A stretch of DNA of 64,000 nt from Colwellia sp. GTDB taxonomy: Bacteria > Pseudomonadota > Gammaproteobacteria > Enterobacterales > Alteromonadaceae. Under the pieces are notes generated by a model. The model did not search any database. It was given only the letters and a program-made list of their open reading frames with translations, and was not told where the DNA came from. A program made the position numbers and the translations under genes. The stretch covers positions 248,001-312,000 of the forward strand of contig NZ_JABSPA010000005.1 in the NCBI RefSeq assembly GCF_013214175.1, written 5' to 3'. Positions 52,308 through 62,054 of this stretch are shown one piece after another (within the stretch, counting starts at the first letter, position 1; every line of letters starts with the position of its first letter).

Positions 52308-53147
52308 ATGCTCAATATTAAAGAAAAGGCTATCAATGAGTTACCGCATGGTTTTTACATCCCAATAAAGCCTAAAATACTCACTCAATTACAACGCCTA
52401 ATGCGTGATAATGAAGCCATACTTGCCGACTTTGCTAAGGTTATTTCTAAGGACGTTAGTTTATCCGCTGAAGTACTTATGAATGTAAACTCTGCGCTTT
52501 TTTCTTTAGAAACAAAAATTACTGATATTCAACACGCCGTGTTTTTCATCGGGAAAGATGCAATTAATTCGCTCGCTACAGCAATATTATTTAAGCGCTC
52601 CTTTACTGAGCTTGACTGTTGTTTATCATTAGAAAGGTTTTGGGACGATTCAAAAGATATCGCTTATGCGATGACGTTCATTAATCAACAATTGCTGTCA
52701 CCATTATCCGGTGGTGATTTATATACCATAGGGCTCTTTCATGATTGCGGTATTCCAGCCTTTTCACATAAATTTTCTGATTATAGAGAAACCCTTATCA
52801 AAGCAAATAGAGCTGAAGAAAACTCTACTTCCTTAGAAGAAAATAAATATGAAGTGAATCATGCCACGGTCGGTTATTTAATTGCCATGTCTTGGCATTT
52901 ACCTGAGCAGGTATGCAACATCATACTCCATCACCACGATATCAACTTTCTATCGACTACCGCCAACACACATGAGAAATTAAGTTACGCAACATTAAAG
53001 CTTGCAGAAAATTTGGTTTACCGAAATAAGCGCCATAGTGAAGCCCCTGACTGGGGCCAAGTAAAAGCTGATATTTTAGCTATATTAGAGATTGATATGG
53101 ATGACTACCTTGAGCTAGAAAAATACTATATCTCGCTGATATTGTAA
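52308..53147 (+). CDS. HDOD-domain protein
   Basis: 279 residues covering one HDOD domain: DNEAILADFAKVISKDVSLSAEVLMNVNSALFS, ITDIQHAVFFIGKDAINSLA, FHDCGIPAFSHKF and MSWHLPEQVCNIILHHHDINF. HDOD proteins lack phosphodiesterase chemistry and act in signalling with c-di-GMP or two-component systems. The FHDCG and HHHD motifs keep some HD-domain metal ligands. It lies between two repeats of GGDEF 3'-end sequence and converges on the degenerate GGDEF gene. Confidence 0.9.
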   Translation: MLNIKEKAINELPHGFYIPIKPKILTQLQRLMRDNEAILADFAKVISKDVSLSAEVLMNVNSALFSLETKITDIQHAVFFIGKDAINSLATAILFKRSFTELDCCLSLERFWDDSKDIAYAMTFINQQLLSPLSGGDLYTIGLFHDCGIPAFSHKFSDYRETLIKANRAEENSTSLEENKYEVNHATVGYLIAMSWHLPEQVCNIILHHHDINFLSTTANTHEKLSYATLKLAENLVYRNKRHSEAPDWGQVKADILAILEIDMDDYLELEKYYISLIL

Positions 53148-53177
53148 TCTGGATGCGAGTTTTAACCATCCTAACTA

Positions 53178-53205
53178 AATATCGTTAAGCGACCTTAACG
53201 ATATT
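53178..53205. terminator. Hairpin between the HDOD and GGDEF genes
   Basis: AATATCGTTAAG (53178-53189) pairs with 53194-53205 over a CGAC loop. It overlaps the GGDEF stop codon and is positioned to end the HDOD transcript. Confidence 0.65.
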
Positions 53206-53913
53206 CTTATTAGCCGCTTTAGCATCAAGCAAAGCATCTTCAACATTGTGTAGTACATCCTGTAAAGAAAGGCCTTTTCGCCATGACGTCACTCCCATAC
53301 TGCAAGTGATAGTATCTGTGGTAAACAATTGTTGAGCTATAGTTTCTCTAAGCTTATTAGAAAATTCATAGGGAGAAGTGACTTCTCCAGGTAAAACTAC
53401 AATAAAGTTATCACTGTGCCAATGAATCAGTTGGCTGTTAGCCGCGATGTTTTTCTGAATGATATTAACCAAGTTGATCAAAATATCATCACCAACACTC
53501 GGGCCATAGGAATCATTAATACGCTTAAAATTATCAATATTTAGCTGCAATAAACTAAAACCCTCACCATCACGTTCAGCTTTCACATAAAAATTATGCA
53601 ATATAGCCTGGCCTGCACGCCGATTAAAAGCATGGGTAAGTGGATCTTGCTTAGCAAGTTCTTCAAAAGCTTGCGTTACTCGTCCTAGTTCGGCCAAACG
53701 ACGATAGATAAAAATCATCAAACTGAAAGTTAGCGTTACTCCTAAAGGCAAAAACTCATCAAGCTCCAAATGTTCATGCTCTTTTACCAAACCAATAATA
53801 AGCTCTAATACATCATATTGAGCAAATAAAAAAAACAAAACGACATTTATTGCCAATAGCCAGAGTCCGTCTCTAACAAATGAACGTCTATGTAAATATT
53901 GATAATGCAACAT
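53185..53913 (-). CDS. Membrane GGDEF-domain protein with degenerate active site
   Basis: 242 residues: two N-terminal membrane segments (about 15-35 and 52-70), then a GGDEF-like domain from LAKQDPLTHAFNRRAG to LLDAKAANKNIV. The signature loop reads HWHSDNFIVVL where GGDEF is expected, so two glycines and the acidic pair are lost or changed (HSDNF) and diguanylate cyclase activity is unlikely. It may act as a c-di-GMP- or GTP-responsive or scaffold protein. It is divergent from a GAF-kinase gene and convergent with the HDOD gene. Confidence 0.87.
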   Translation of the reverse strand: MLHYQYLHRRSFVRDGLWLLAINVVLFFLFAQYDVLELIIGLVKEHEHLELDEFLPLGVTLTFSLMIFIYRRLAELGRVTQAFEELAKQDPLTHAFNRRAGQAILHNFYVKAERDGEGFSLLQLNIDNFKRINDSYGPSVGDDILINLVNIIQKNIAANSQLIHWHSDNFIVVLPGEVTSPYEFSNKLRETIAQQLFTTDTITCSMGVTSWRKGLSLQDVLHNVEDALLDAKAANKNIVKVA

Positions 53914-54124
53914 AGTTATCTCCTAGAATAATTTTATTTTTCTATAATCAACTAAAAGAAAAGTAAAGTAAATACGAGTAACTTTCACTAAAGTTAGTAC
54001 ATAAGCCCAATAACATTATTCACCATTAAGTTAAATTGTCTTTAACAGACAGTGACTAATATAAGTCATGAAAAATAAAAAGGCTTATGCCATAGTTAAG
54101 TTATAGAAATATATCGGAGTCAGC

Positions 54125-55468
54125 ATGTTAACTCATATTCAAGAAATTATTGACAGCGTATCCAACAGCTATGGCGATGAATTCTTTACTAAAATCACAT
54201 TAGCGCTCAACAAGGTAATTTCCGCTGATTATACTTTTATTGCTCGAATAAACTCGGAGACCTATAGCTGCAAAACAGAGCGATTAGTTGCCAAGGGAAA
54301 AGTTGCTGAAAATTTTCAATACTCGTTGAAGAACACTCCATGTGCAAATGTCGCCAATAACTCAGTATGTTTTTATGCAAAAGATGTCGGTAATTTTTAC
54401 CCTGAAGACCAATTATTAATTGATATGAAAATTCAGGCCTATATCGGCACACCACTAATTGATTCTAAGCAGGAAGTCATCGGCTTAATTGTCGCTTTAT
54501 TCGAAACTGAACATAATACAGAGCAAGAAACCACCGCGCTTTTTCAGCTATTTTCCGGCCGTATTGCCGCCGAATTAGAGCGTCTTGATTATGAGCATTC
54601 TCTTGAAGAAAAAATATCAACACGCACTAAAGAGTTATCGAACACAATAACTCAGTTACAACAAACACAAAAGCAATTAGTAGAGTCTGAAAAAATGTCT
54701 GCTCTGGGTAACTTAGTGGCGGGTGTTTCCCACGAGGTGAATACGCCTTTAGGTATAGCGATAACCACGCACAGTATCATGGCCGATGAATTAAAAAAAT
54801 TGAAAGATAAACTGGATAGCAACAGCCTCAGTATGAAAGATATGGAAAACTTCCGTAATAATTCCGATAGTGCTTTAACTATGCAAGGGGAAAACTTAAA
54901 CAGAGCTAAAAAATTAATCGAGAACTTCAAAAAAACCGCCGCAGATCAGCACCAATTAGAAATAGAAACGCTAGATATTGGCCAATATTATCAAAAAGTA
55001 ATTTCTACCCTACGCTCAATGCTTAAACCTCAGAACGTGACTTTAGAAATTAACTGCCAAGACACCATAATGTTAGCCACTTACCCCGGAGTTCATGCCC
55101 AGATATTAACTAACTTAATCAATAACAGTGTTAAACATGGCTTTGTCAACAACAAAGAAGCCAGTACAGATACTGACAACATCAACCAAGAAAATAAAAT
55201 AACAATTGAAATTAAACAGTTAACCGCTGATGAAGTCGAAGTTATTTACAGTGACAATGGTTGTGGTTTATCTAAAGAAGCCCAGCAACATGTTTTTGAG
55301 CCCTTCTTTACCACAGCACGCAATCAAGGTGGCATAGGTTTAGGTATGTCTATTGTATTTAACTTAATTAACCAAAAGATTAATGGCTCTATCGAGTTAA
55401 AAAACACTAGCTCTGGTGCGTGTTTTCACTATAAATTTAAAGAAAATAAGAGTAAATACAACGGATAA
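54125..55468 (+). CDS. GAF-domain sensor histidine kinase
   Basis: 447 residues, soluble. An N-terminal GAF domain (about 15-155, with LIDMKIQAYIGTPLID), a coiled-coil linker (TKELSNTITQLQQTQKQLVESEKMSALG), H-box AGVSHEVNTPLG with phosphorylatable His203, N-box NLINNSVKHG, G1 DNGCGLS, F FEPFF and G2 GGIGLGMSIVF. No response regulator gene is adjacent, so the partner is unknown. The H-box class (SHEVNTPL) resembles kinases coupled to GGDEF/HDOD networks, which fits the neighbours. Confidence 0.92.
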   Translation: MLTHIQEIIDSVSNSYGDEFFTKITLALNKVISADYTFIARINSETYSCKTERLVAKGKVAENFQYSLKNTPCANVANNSVCFYAKDVGNFYPEDQLLIDMKIQAYIGTPLIDSKQEVIGLIVALFETEHNTEQETTALFQLFSGRIAAELERLDYEHSLEEKISTRTKELSNTITQLQQTQKQLVESEKMSALGNLVAGVSHEVNTPLGIAITTHSIMADELKKLKDKLDSNSLSMKDMENFRNNSDSALTMQGENLNRAKKLIENFKKTAADQHQLEIETLDIGQYYQKVISTLRSMLKPQNVTLEINCQDTIMLATYPGVHAQILTNLINNSVKHGFVNNKEASTDTDNINQENKITIEIKQLTADEVEVIYSDNGCGLSKEAQQHVFEPFFTTARNQGGIGLGMSIVFNLINQKINGSIELKNTSSGACFHYKFKENKSKYNG

Positions 55469-55475
55469 ATTTATT

Positions 55476-55503
55476 TTGTAATGATTTATGTTCTCTGTAT
55501 AAT
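55476..55503 (+). promoter_or_regulatory. Promoter of the first OmpA-Big cassette
   Basis: TTGTAA (55476-55481) and TATAAT (55498-55503) with a 16-bp spacer. The TCTGTATAAT context and the exact distance from -10 to the OmpA start codon are repeated before the second cassette. Confidence 0.6.
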
Positions 55504-55548
55504 CCATGTTAATCGATAGTTTTACTTAAATATCATGGACGTTGACAC

Positions 55549-56622
55549 ATGCTTTCCTTTCAAAAGCCTCGCCTGAGTACTCTAGCCAATATACTAATCC
55601 CGCTAATGTTATCCTTTAGCTCTATTAGCTTTGCGACAGAAGTTCTAACTACTAAACCAGATACTGTAAATGAGAATCAGCACCTAGAAGGAGCCCTACC
55701 TTCTGCTTATTTCTACCTTGGCGGCAAGTTAGGTCTTAATCATTATCAGCATGGTTGTGAAGCATGGAGCCTTGATTGTGACAAAAACAGTGTTGCCGCA
55801 GGTCTTTTCGCTGGTTACCAATTTAATGAAACGTTTGCTTTTGAAGCTGCCTATATAGATTTAGGTGCAGCAAAAGCAACTTACCTCGACTCAGTAAATG
55901 AACATATTTATAAGGGCACAATGAAAGGCTTAAACCTATCTGCTGTTGGCTCAATTTACTTACTTGAAGATTTAGCGCTATTTGCTAAAGCCGGTGTATT
56001 TAACTGGTATGGCGAAAATAAAGGGCCTTTCTCAACAAGCAAAGCAGATGATTGGGCACCATCGGCTGGTGCCGGTGTGTCATATCAATTAAATGATTCA
56101 TGGCAAGCACGTTTTGAATATCAGTACTTTCATCACTTAGGTAACGATACTATCGGTGGCACCAATGCCCACTTAACATCCATCGGTATCAGTTATCAAT
56201 TTGGTCGCACAAGGCCAACCATAGTCACTAAAACTGTAATGAAGCCAGCGCCAATAAAGCTTGAAGAAGTCACCTTTCCACTCTTATTTGATTTTGATAG
56301 TAGTGAGCTTTTGTTGGTTGATTCATTAGCCGTCATTGTTCAGCGATTAACGAAATACCCTCAGGCGAACGTAATTTTACGTGGTTACTCAGACTCCAAA
56401 GGTAGCGATGCATATAACTTAGCCTTATCTCAACGACGAACAGATAAAATAGCAAGTTACCTTATCGCCAAAGGCGTGCAAGAACAGCAGATAACTTCTG
56501 AGTATTACGGTGAAAAGAATCCTATTTCAGATAATCTTACCGAAGAACACCGACACTTAAACCGACATGTACAGATATTGCTACCTAGCGTATTTATTAA
56601 CACCACGCAGGAGCAAAAATAA
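55549..56622 (+). CDS. OmpA/OprF-like outer-membrane protein, cassette 1
   Basis: 357 residues: a signal peptide (ANILIPLMLSFSSISFA), an eight-strand OmpA-like barrel (AYFYLGGKLGLNHYQHGC ... LTSIGISYQFG) with a cysteine pair in HGCEAWSLDC, and a C-terminal peptidoglycan-binding OmpA domain (FPLLFDFDSSELL, GYSDSKGSDAYNLALSQRRTD). The gene overlaps the following Big-repeat lipoprotein gene by 1 nt. The same pair is duplicated directly downstream. Its likely role is to anchor or assemble the giant lipoprotein at the outer membrane. Confidence 0.93.
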   Translation: MLSFQKPRLSTLANILIPLMLSFSSISFATEVLTTKPDTVNENQHLEGALPSAYFYLGGKLGLNHYQHGCEAWSLDCDKNSVAAGLFAGYQFNETFAFEAAYIDLGAAKATYLDSVNEHIYKGTMKGLNLSAVGSIYLLEDLALFAKAGVFNWYGENKGPFSTSKADDWAPSAGAGVSYQLNDSWQARFEYQYFHHLGNDTIGGTNAHLTSIGISYQFGRTRPTIVTKTVMKPAPIKLEEVTFPLLFDFDSSELLLVDSLAVIVQRLTKYPQANVILRGYSDSKGSDAYNLALSQRRTDKIASYLIAKGVQEQQITSEYYGEKNPISDNLTEEHRHLNRHVQILLPSVFINTTQEQK

Positions 56623-59600
56623 TGCAGCTTTTCACTTCAATTAAATATTTGTTTATCTCTTCATTGCTTTTATTGCTAACCGCCTGTGGCGAAGGCAGTA
56701 ATTCAGGCTTCCCAACTGCTGAGTGTGGTAATGCTGGTAACCTTTGCATTAACTCATTTGTTATTAACCCTGATAAAGCTGCCATTCTGCTTGGTGGTAC
56801 ACAAACATATCAAGCCATAGCAACCTTAACCGACGGCAGTGAACGTGATATCACCGAGTTAGTGACTTGGTCTGTTGATGACCAGGAAAAAGCGGTAATA
56901 GTGGTAGACGGTAGTTCAGTTATTGCCACAGGCTTAGCCGAAGGTACAGTAAATATTTTAGCCAGCTATCGAGGTATAGATGTTACCGCTCAGCTTTCCG
57001 TTGGCGCAATTACTTTTACCATCAGCCCAATTGAAGCCAGTATTTTAACTGGTATGGTGCAGTCTTATAAAGCCTTCGCTATTTTACCCAGTGGCGTGCA
57101 AATAGAGGTAACAGAGCAAGCAACTTGGACATCAATTAATCCTATCATTGCTAGCCTCAATGCCGATGGTGCCACTATTGAAGTTACAGGCCTTACTAGC
57201 GGGCTAGATACTATCTCTGCAACCTATAATGGTAATAGCATTTTTGCTCAGCTTACCGTGATAAGCGCCACACCAGAATCATTGGTTATCACTCCTGCTA
57301 GCAGCACACTTCCTGCCGGCACTAGTCAACAATATAATGCTTATTTAACCACTACTGATAACGAAGTAATTGATGTAACCGCCAGCTCAACTTGGACGGT
57401 AGTCGATACAAGTATTGCCAGCATTGATGTTAACGCCTGGCTAACAGCTAACACTACCGGTGATACTCAAGTACAAGCATCCATTGTTCATGATGGCGTA
57501 ACTCTAAGTAATACTGCGGCTTTATCTGTTAACAATGCCGCTCTTAGCAGCTTAGTTATTAGTCCAGAGAATGGTAAATTTCCTGTTGGTAAAATGGGTG
57601 TTTATCGTGCCGCGGCTTATTTTTCAGATGGTAGCGTCATAGATGTAACACGTGAGGCTTCATGGCAAGTAGCTGATGAAACTATTGGCCGCATTGTTGG
57701 CTCTGGTGTTTTCGCCGGCGATAGTATTGCTTTATTACCTGGAAAAACCTCGATTAGCGCAACTTTATTTTCGGTTAGCGATAGTACCAATGTTGAAGTA
57801 ACAGCAGCTGAAATAAAGGCTATTAGCTTGAGTCCACAAGATGCCACTACACCCGTTGGCACTGCTATTAACTATCAAGCGTATGCTTTTTATTCAGATG
57901 GCAGTAAACGTAATATTACCCAACTTGGCGCTTGGTCAAGTAGCGAACCCAGTGTTGCTGCCATCGACTTTGTTGGCGCAAAATCAGGGCAAGCGACTGC
58001 TTTTACTGTTGGTACCACTGATATTGCTATTAGTTTTGATGGCATAACAAAATCCACCTCACTTACCGTTAGTAATGCTGTGGTAACAAAATTACAAATA
58101 TCACCATTAGATCCTAGTGTGCCTGTCGGCATTGAAGGTCAGTTTACTGCTATCGCCTATTATTCAGATAAGACGACCGCTGATGTCACCGCCATGACTA
58201 ATTGGTTAGTGGACGATTATACTGTTGCTGCAATTGTACCTACGGGTGATTTTTCTGGCTATGCCAAAGCGTTATCTCAAGGAACGACTCAATTAACCGC
58301 AACTTTTAAAGGTCAAAGCAGCAGTACTATAATTACGGTATCACCAGCAGTATTAGAATCACTGTCTTTATCGCCTGCTCAAATAACCATTCCCGTTGGC
58401 ACCACGCAGCAATATCAATTATTTGGTGTTTTCTCTGATGGCACTAATCATGATCTGACTCTTTTTGCTAGCTATCAAAGTAGCAAACCTAGTATCGCCT
58501 CCATAGATACCACAGCCTTAGCAAGTGCTCATATCAACTCGACCAGCTCGGTAACGATTACCACCACTTATAATGGCATGCAAACCACTGCTTCATTATC
58601 CGTTTCTGCAGGAATACTTGAATACATTACACTTGAGCCTGCGGATCAGACTATCGCTGTTGGTCATAAAGGTCGCTTAGAAGCGAGAGCCTTTTATACC
58701 GGTGGTATAAATAAAGATATTACCGAACTGGCCACTTGGAGTGTCGATGATGGTGATGTCGCTTCGGTAGATAATACTCAAGCAGATGCAGGTAGTGTGC
58801 TTGGTATTAGTGAGGGAATAGTAACGGTAACGGCAAGTTTTTCAGGTGAACAAGCTGCCGGTATCACCACTGTGACTGCCGCTGTATTAGAAAGCGTCAC
58901 CATATCGCCTATCTCTACAACGATTGCAGCGGGCTTAACTCAACAGTACCGATTGTTTGCAATATTTTCAGATAATACCAGCCGTGAAGTTACTCTGGTT
59001 AGTGACTGGCAGTCTGCAGACCCTACTGGTGCTTCTATTGATAGCAATGGCTTAGCCACTACTTATCAAGAATGGCAAACCGTAATAACAGGCACCTATC
59101 AGGGTTTAAGTGCTAGCTCAAATTTAACCATTACCAGCGCCGTAGCAAGTATTTTACAAATAACCCCCCCTAATCCAAGTAAACCACTAGGCACTGTAGG
59201 TAACTTTGTAGCGACCGTATTTTACACAGATGGCTATGCTGCGAATGTTACAGAGAGTACCACTTGGACCTCAAGTCAATCTGATGTGGTACAAATAAAT
59301 GCCAGTGGAGCAAGTGCTGGCTTAGCTAGTGCAGACAAAATTGGTATAAGTGAAATAACCGCTAGTTTTTCTGGATTATCAGCAACAACCAATGCCACGG
59401 TAACTGCTGCGATATTAACCGACATTTACATTAACCCAGTAAATAGTGCTATCGATATTGGAGATAAAGTTAGCTATAACGCGATTTGCAAATTTAGTGA
59501 TGGCTCATTACATAATTTACCAAGCAATGGTATATGGCAAAGTTCAAATACTGAAGTTGCTACCATTCAAATTACCGGTCCAACCACCGCATGGGCCACA

Positions 59601-61871
59601 GGAATCGATGGCGGGTCAGTAACAATCACTGCTAGTGTTGGTGATATTGTTAGTAATGCGGCAATATTAAAGGTGGCACCGAAAGTAATCCCTGTAGTTA
59701 TTACTTCTATTCAAGTAACGCCTGCCACTGCGACTGTCGCCGTAGGTGCTCAAGATCAGTTGGCTGCCATCGCTTATTATTCTGATGGCTCAGATGCTGA
59801 TATCACATCTAAAGCCACATGGCTTTCAGATAATAGCGATGTGGTAAACGTTACTACTACCGGTGATAATGCCGGTTTTGCTTATTCCATAGCAGTAGGA
59901 GAAGCAAATATTACCGCGGTGATGGATAACATAACCAGTAATAGCGCAAAGATTACCGTCATAGGTAAGACCCTTGATAACGTGCAAATAACACCTAACA
60001 ATAAAAGCTATAAAGTTGGGGAAACTGCACAGTATTTTGTCCGAGCTATTTATGATGATTATAGTAGTAAAGATGTTACCGCTGTTACACAAATTCAAAG
60101 TAAAAATCCAGCTATTGCCGTCTTTGATGAAAATAACCTAATGACAGCTGTTGGAATTGGTGATGGAGAGCTTACTGTTACCTATCAAGGCATGGTAAGT
60201 GAAAGAGAGTTTTTACACGTTTTTGCTCCAGCTCCTACACCACCAACACTTGAAGTATCGCCAGCCAACATTGAAGTACCACAAAGTACCATTGTTCGTT
60301 ACACGGCAACATTGCATTATGCTGATGGCACCAATAAGGATGTTACCAGCCAAGCATTATGGTTATCTAACAACACTAATATTGTGAACATTGTGCCGAA
60401 TGGAGAAGATGCTGGTTTTGCCCTGGCTACTAGCGCAGGTACCACTACCATTAGCGCTAGCTTTGAGGGCGTAAATAGTAATACCGCTGAGGTAACTGTA
60501 CTAGCAATAGAGTTGCTATCCATTGAAATTGTCATCGAGGATAATGCCAGTTTCCCTGAAGGTACGATCAAACATTACACCGCATTTGCTACCTATAACG
60601 ATGAAAGTGTTGTCGAAATAACCCGAGATGCCACTTGGAAAAGTGATAATACTAGCACTGTAGTGACGGCAAAAGGTTTCGTATATGGCGTTAACATTGG
60701 TGAAACCAATATTAACATTTATTTTCAGGGAAAGAGTGACGACCAAGCAGTTGTAGTTACCGATGCGGTAGCAACTAGCTTAACGATCACACCTAGCTAT
60801 CATGAAATGGCTGTGCATTCGACGGTAGATTATACTGTTGTCGCGATATTATCTGACGGCACTACTGAGAATGTTACTAAAGACGTGCTTAAGAGTGCAA
60901 CCGGAACAGCCGAACTAGCAATAATTTATCAAGAAGACTCGTTAGTTAAAGTAGAAGGTATCACTAGTGGTAATGCTGTTGTACAAGCTAATTATCAGAG
61001 CTTAAGTGCTACTGCTAATATTGTAATATTACCGGCCACGTTAGCTTCAATTACTATCACTCCTTTGGATGAAACTATTTCACTTGGCTCAACCCTCCAA
61101 TATCAGGCAAGAGCACAATATAGTGATGGTTCTGAAGTAAATATTACTGAGCAAGCAAACTGGCTTAGTACTGAGCTAGCTATTGCTGCTATCGATAATA
61201 ATACTTATGTCGGTTTAGCGTCAGGTATATCTGCTGGAACAACAACAATTCAAGCGACATTTAATGGTATCAGTGCATCGACCAGTTTAACCATTGATGC
61301 CAGTTGTGGCACAGGCAAGCCTGATAGCATCTACATACTTCCTGAAAATGCAGTGATCAGTTTAAATACTGAAATGCAGTACACTCTTTATGGGTTATGG
61401 TCGAATGGCTGTACCGCACAGCTAACGCAAAACAATGCGGCAAAGTGGTCAAGTAGCGATAACAAAATAGTATCCATCGGTAAAAAAGACGGTATTGCAT
61501 TAGCTAAAAAGCTTGGGTCAACAACAATCAATGCCGATTATCAAAGCTTATCAGCAATGCCTGTCAACGTTACGGTAACTAACGAAGAAGTGTTATCAGT
61601 GAGTATTCAGCCCGCACCATCGTCAATTTTATCTAAAGGAGCTTCGCTAAGTTATTTATGTTCAGCAAGGACAGCCATTGATGGTGTCGAACAAGCAGAG
61701 AAGTTTGTTACTGGTTTAGCAAGTTTCAGCTCAAACGATATCAGCCTAGCTGTTATTGCTGGTAATAATGGCAGCACTCAAACGGTAACCGCGCAGAATA
61801 AAACAGGAAGTACCACTATCACCTGTAGTTATGGTGGTAAAGAAAGTAGCTCTAGTTTAACCGTACAATAA
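56622..61871 (+). CDS. Giant lipoprotein with about 19 Big (Ig-like) repeats
   Basis: 1749 residues with a lipoprotein signal (SSLLLLLTAC, lipobox near residue 22). After a cysteine-containing stretch (SGFPTAECGNAGNLCIN) about 19 repeats of roughly 87 residues follow, each with the bacterial Ig-like group 2 pattern: I-x-P ... G-x-x-x-Q-Y-x-A ... S-D-G-S-x-x-D-I/V-T ... W-x-S ... I/V-T-A-x-x-x-G. Repeats are divergent, so they are old. It has no LPXTG, no C-terminal catalytic domain and no autotransporter barrel. Likely a long surface stalk or adhesin anchored by lipid and assisted by the preceding OmpA-like protein. Confidence 0.88.
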   Translation: MQLFTSIKYLFISSLLLLLTACGEGSNSGFPTAECGNAGNLCINSFVINPDKAAILLGGTQTYQAIATLTDGSERDITELVTWSVDDQEKAVIVVDGSSVIATGLAEGTVNILASYRGIDVTAQLSVGAITFTISPIEASILTGMVQSYKAFAILPSGVQIEVTEQATWTSINPIIASLNADGATIEVTGLTSGLDTISATYNGNSIFAQLTVISATPESLVITPASSTLPAGTSQQYNAYLTTTDNEVIDVTASSTWTVVDTSIASIDVNAWLTANTTGDTQVQASIVHDGVTLSNTAALSVNNAALSSLVISPENGKFPVGKMGVYRAAAYFSDGSVIDVTREASWQVADETIGRIVGSGVFAGDSIALLPGKTSISATLFSVSDSTNVEVTAAEIKAISLSPQDATTPVGTAINYQAYAFYSDGSKRNITQLGAWSSSEPSVAAIDFVGAKSGQATAFTVGTTDIAISFDGITKSTSLTVSNAVVTKLQISPLDPSVPVGIEGQFTAIAYYSDKTTADVTAMTNWLVDDYTVAAIVPTGDFSGYAKALSQGTTQLTATFKGQSSSTIITVSPAVLESLSLSPAQITIPVGTTQQYQLFGVFSDGTNHDLTLFASYQSSKPSIASIDTTALASAHINSTSSVTITTTYNGMQTTASLSVSAGILEYITLEPADQTIAVGHKGRLEARAFYTGGINKDITELATWSVDDGDVASVDNTQADAGSVLGISEGIVTVTASFSGEQAAGITTVTAAVLESVTISPISTTIAAGLTQQYRLFAIFSDNTSREVTLVSDWQSADPTGASIDSNGLATTYQEWQTVITGTYQGLSASSNLTITSAVASILQITPPNPSKPLGTVGNFVATVFYTDGYAANVTESTTWTSSQSDVVQINASGASAGLASADKIGISEITASFSGLSATTNATVTAAILTDIYINPVNSAIDIGDKVSYNAICKFSDGSLHNLPSNGIWQSSNTEVATIQITGPTTAWATGIDGGSVTITASVGDIVSNAAILKVAPKVIPVVITSIQVTPATATVAVGAQDQLAAIAYYSDGSDADITSKATWLSDNSDVVNVTTTGDNAGFAYSIAVGEANITAVMDNITSNSAKITVIGKTLDNVQITPNNKSYKVGETAQYFVRAIYDDYSSKDVTAVTQIQSKNPAIAVFDENNLMTAVGIGDGELTVTYQGMVSEREFLHVFAPAPTPPTLEVSPANIEVPQSTIVRYTATLHYADGTNKDVTSQALWLSNNTNIVNIVPNGEDAGFALATSAGTTTISASFEGVNSNTAEVTVLAIELLSIEIVIEDNASFPEGTIKHYTAFATYNDESVVEITRDATWKSDNTSTVVTAKGFVYGVNIGETNINIYFQGKSDDQAVVVTDAVATSLTITPSYHEMAVHSTVDYTVVAILSDGTTENVTKDVLKSATGTAELAIIYQEDSLVKVEGITSGNAVVQANYQSLSATANIVILPATLASITITPLDETISLGSTLQYQARAQYSDGSEVNITEQANWLSTELAIAAIDNNTYVGLASGISAGTTTIQATFNGISASTSLTIDASCGTGKPDSIYILPENAVISLNTEMQYTLYGLWSNGCTAQLTQNNAAKWSSSDNKIVSIGKKDGIALAKKLGSTTINADYQSLSAMPVNVTVTNEEVLSVSIQPAPSSILSKGASLSYLCSARTAIDGVEQAEKFVTGLASFSSNDISLAVIAGNNGSTQTVTAQNKTGSTTITCSYGGKESSSSLTVQ

Positions 61872-61898
61872 AAAGATAAAAGTTAACAACTCTATTTT

Positions 61899-61932
61899 AA
61901 AGCACACCAACATCACTATGTTAGTGTGCTTT
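61899..61932 (+). terminator. Terminator of OmpA-Big cassette 1
   Basis: AAAGCACAC (61899-61907) pairs with GTGTGCTTT (61924-61932), with an inner AACAT/ATGTT stem. Confidence 0.7.
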
Positions 61933-62003
61933 ATATCTAATTACCGATTACAAAAGACTAATAAATAATCAATTAAACGACTTCTTTTAAGTTATGACTT
62001 CTG

Positions 62004-62009
62004 TATAAT
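62004..62009 (+). promoter_or_regulatory. -10 element of the second OmpA-Big cassette
   Basis: TATAAT in the context TCTGTATAATTC, ending 46 bp before the OmpA start, the same distance as in cassette 1. A weak -35 (CTTCTT, 61981-61986) is 17 bp upstream. Confidence 0.55.
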
Positions 62010-62054
62010 TCACCTTAATCAGTTGTTTTTTCTAAATATCATGGACGCTCTTAC

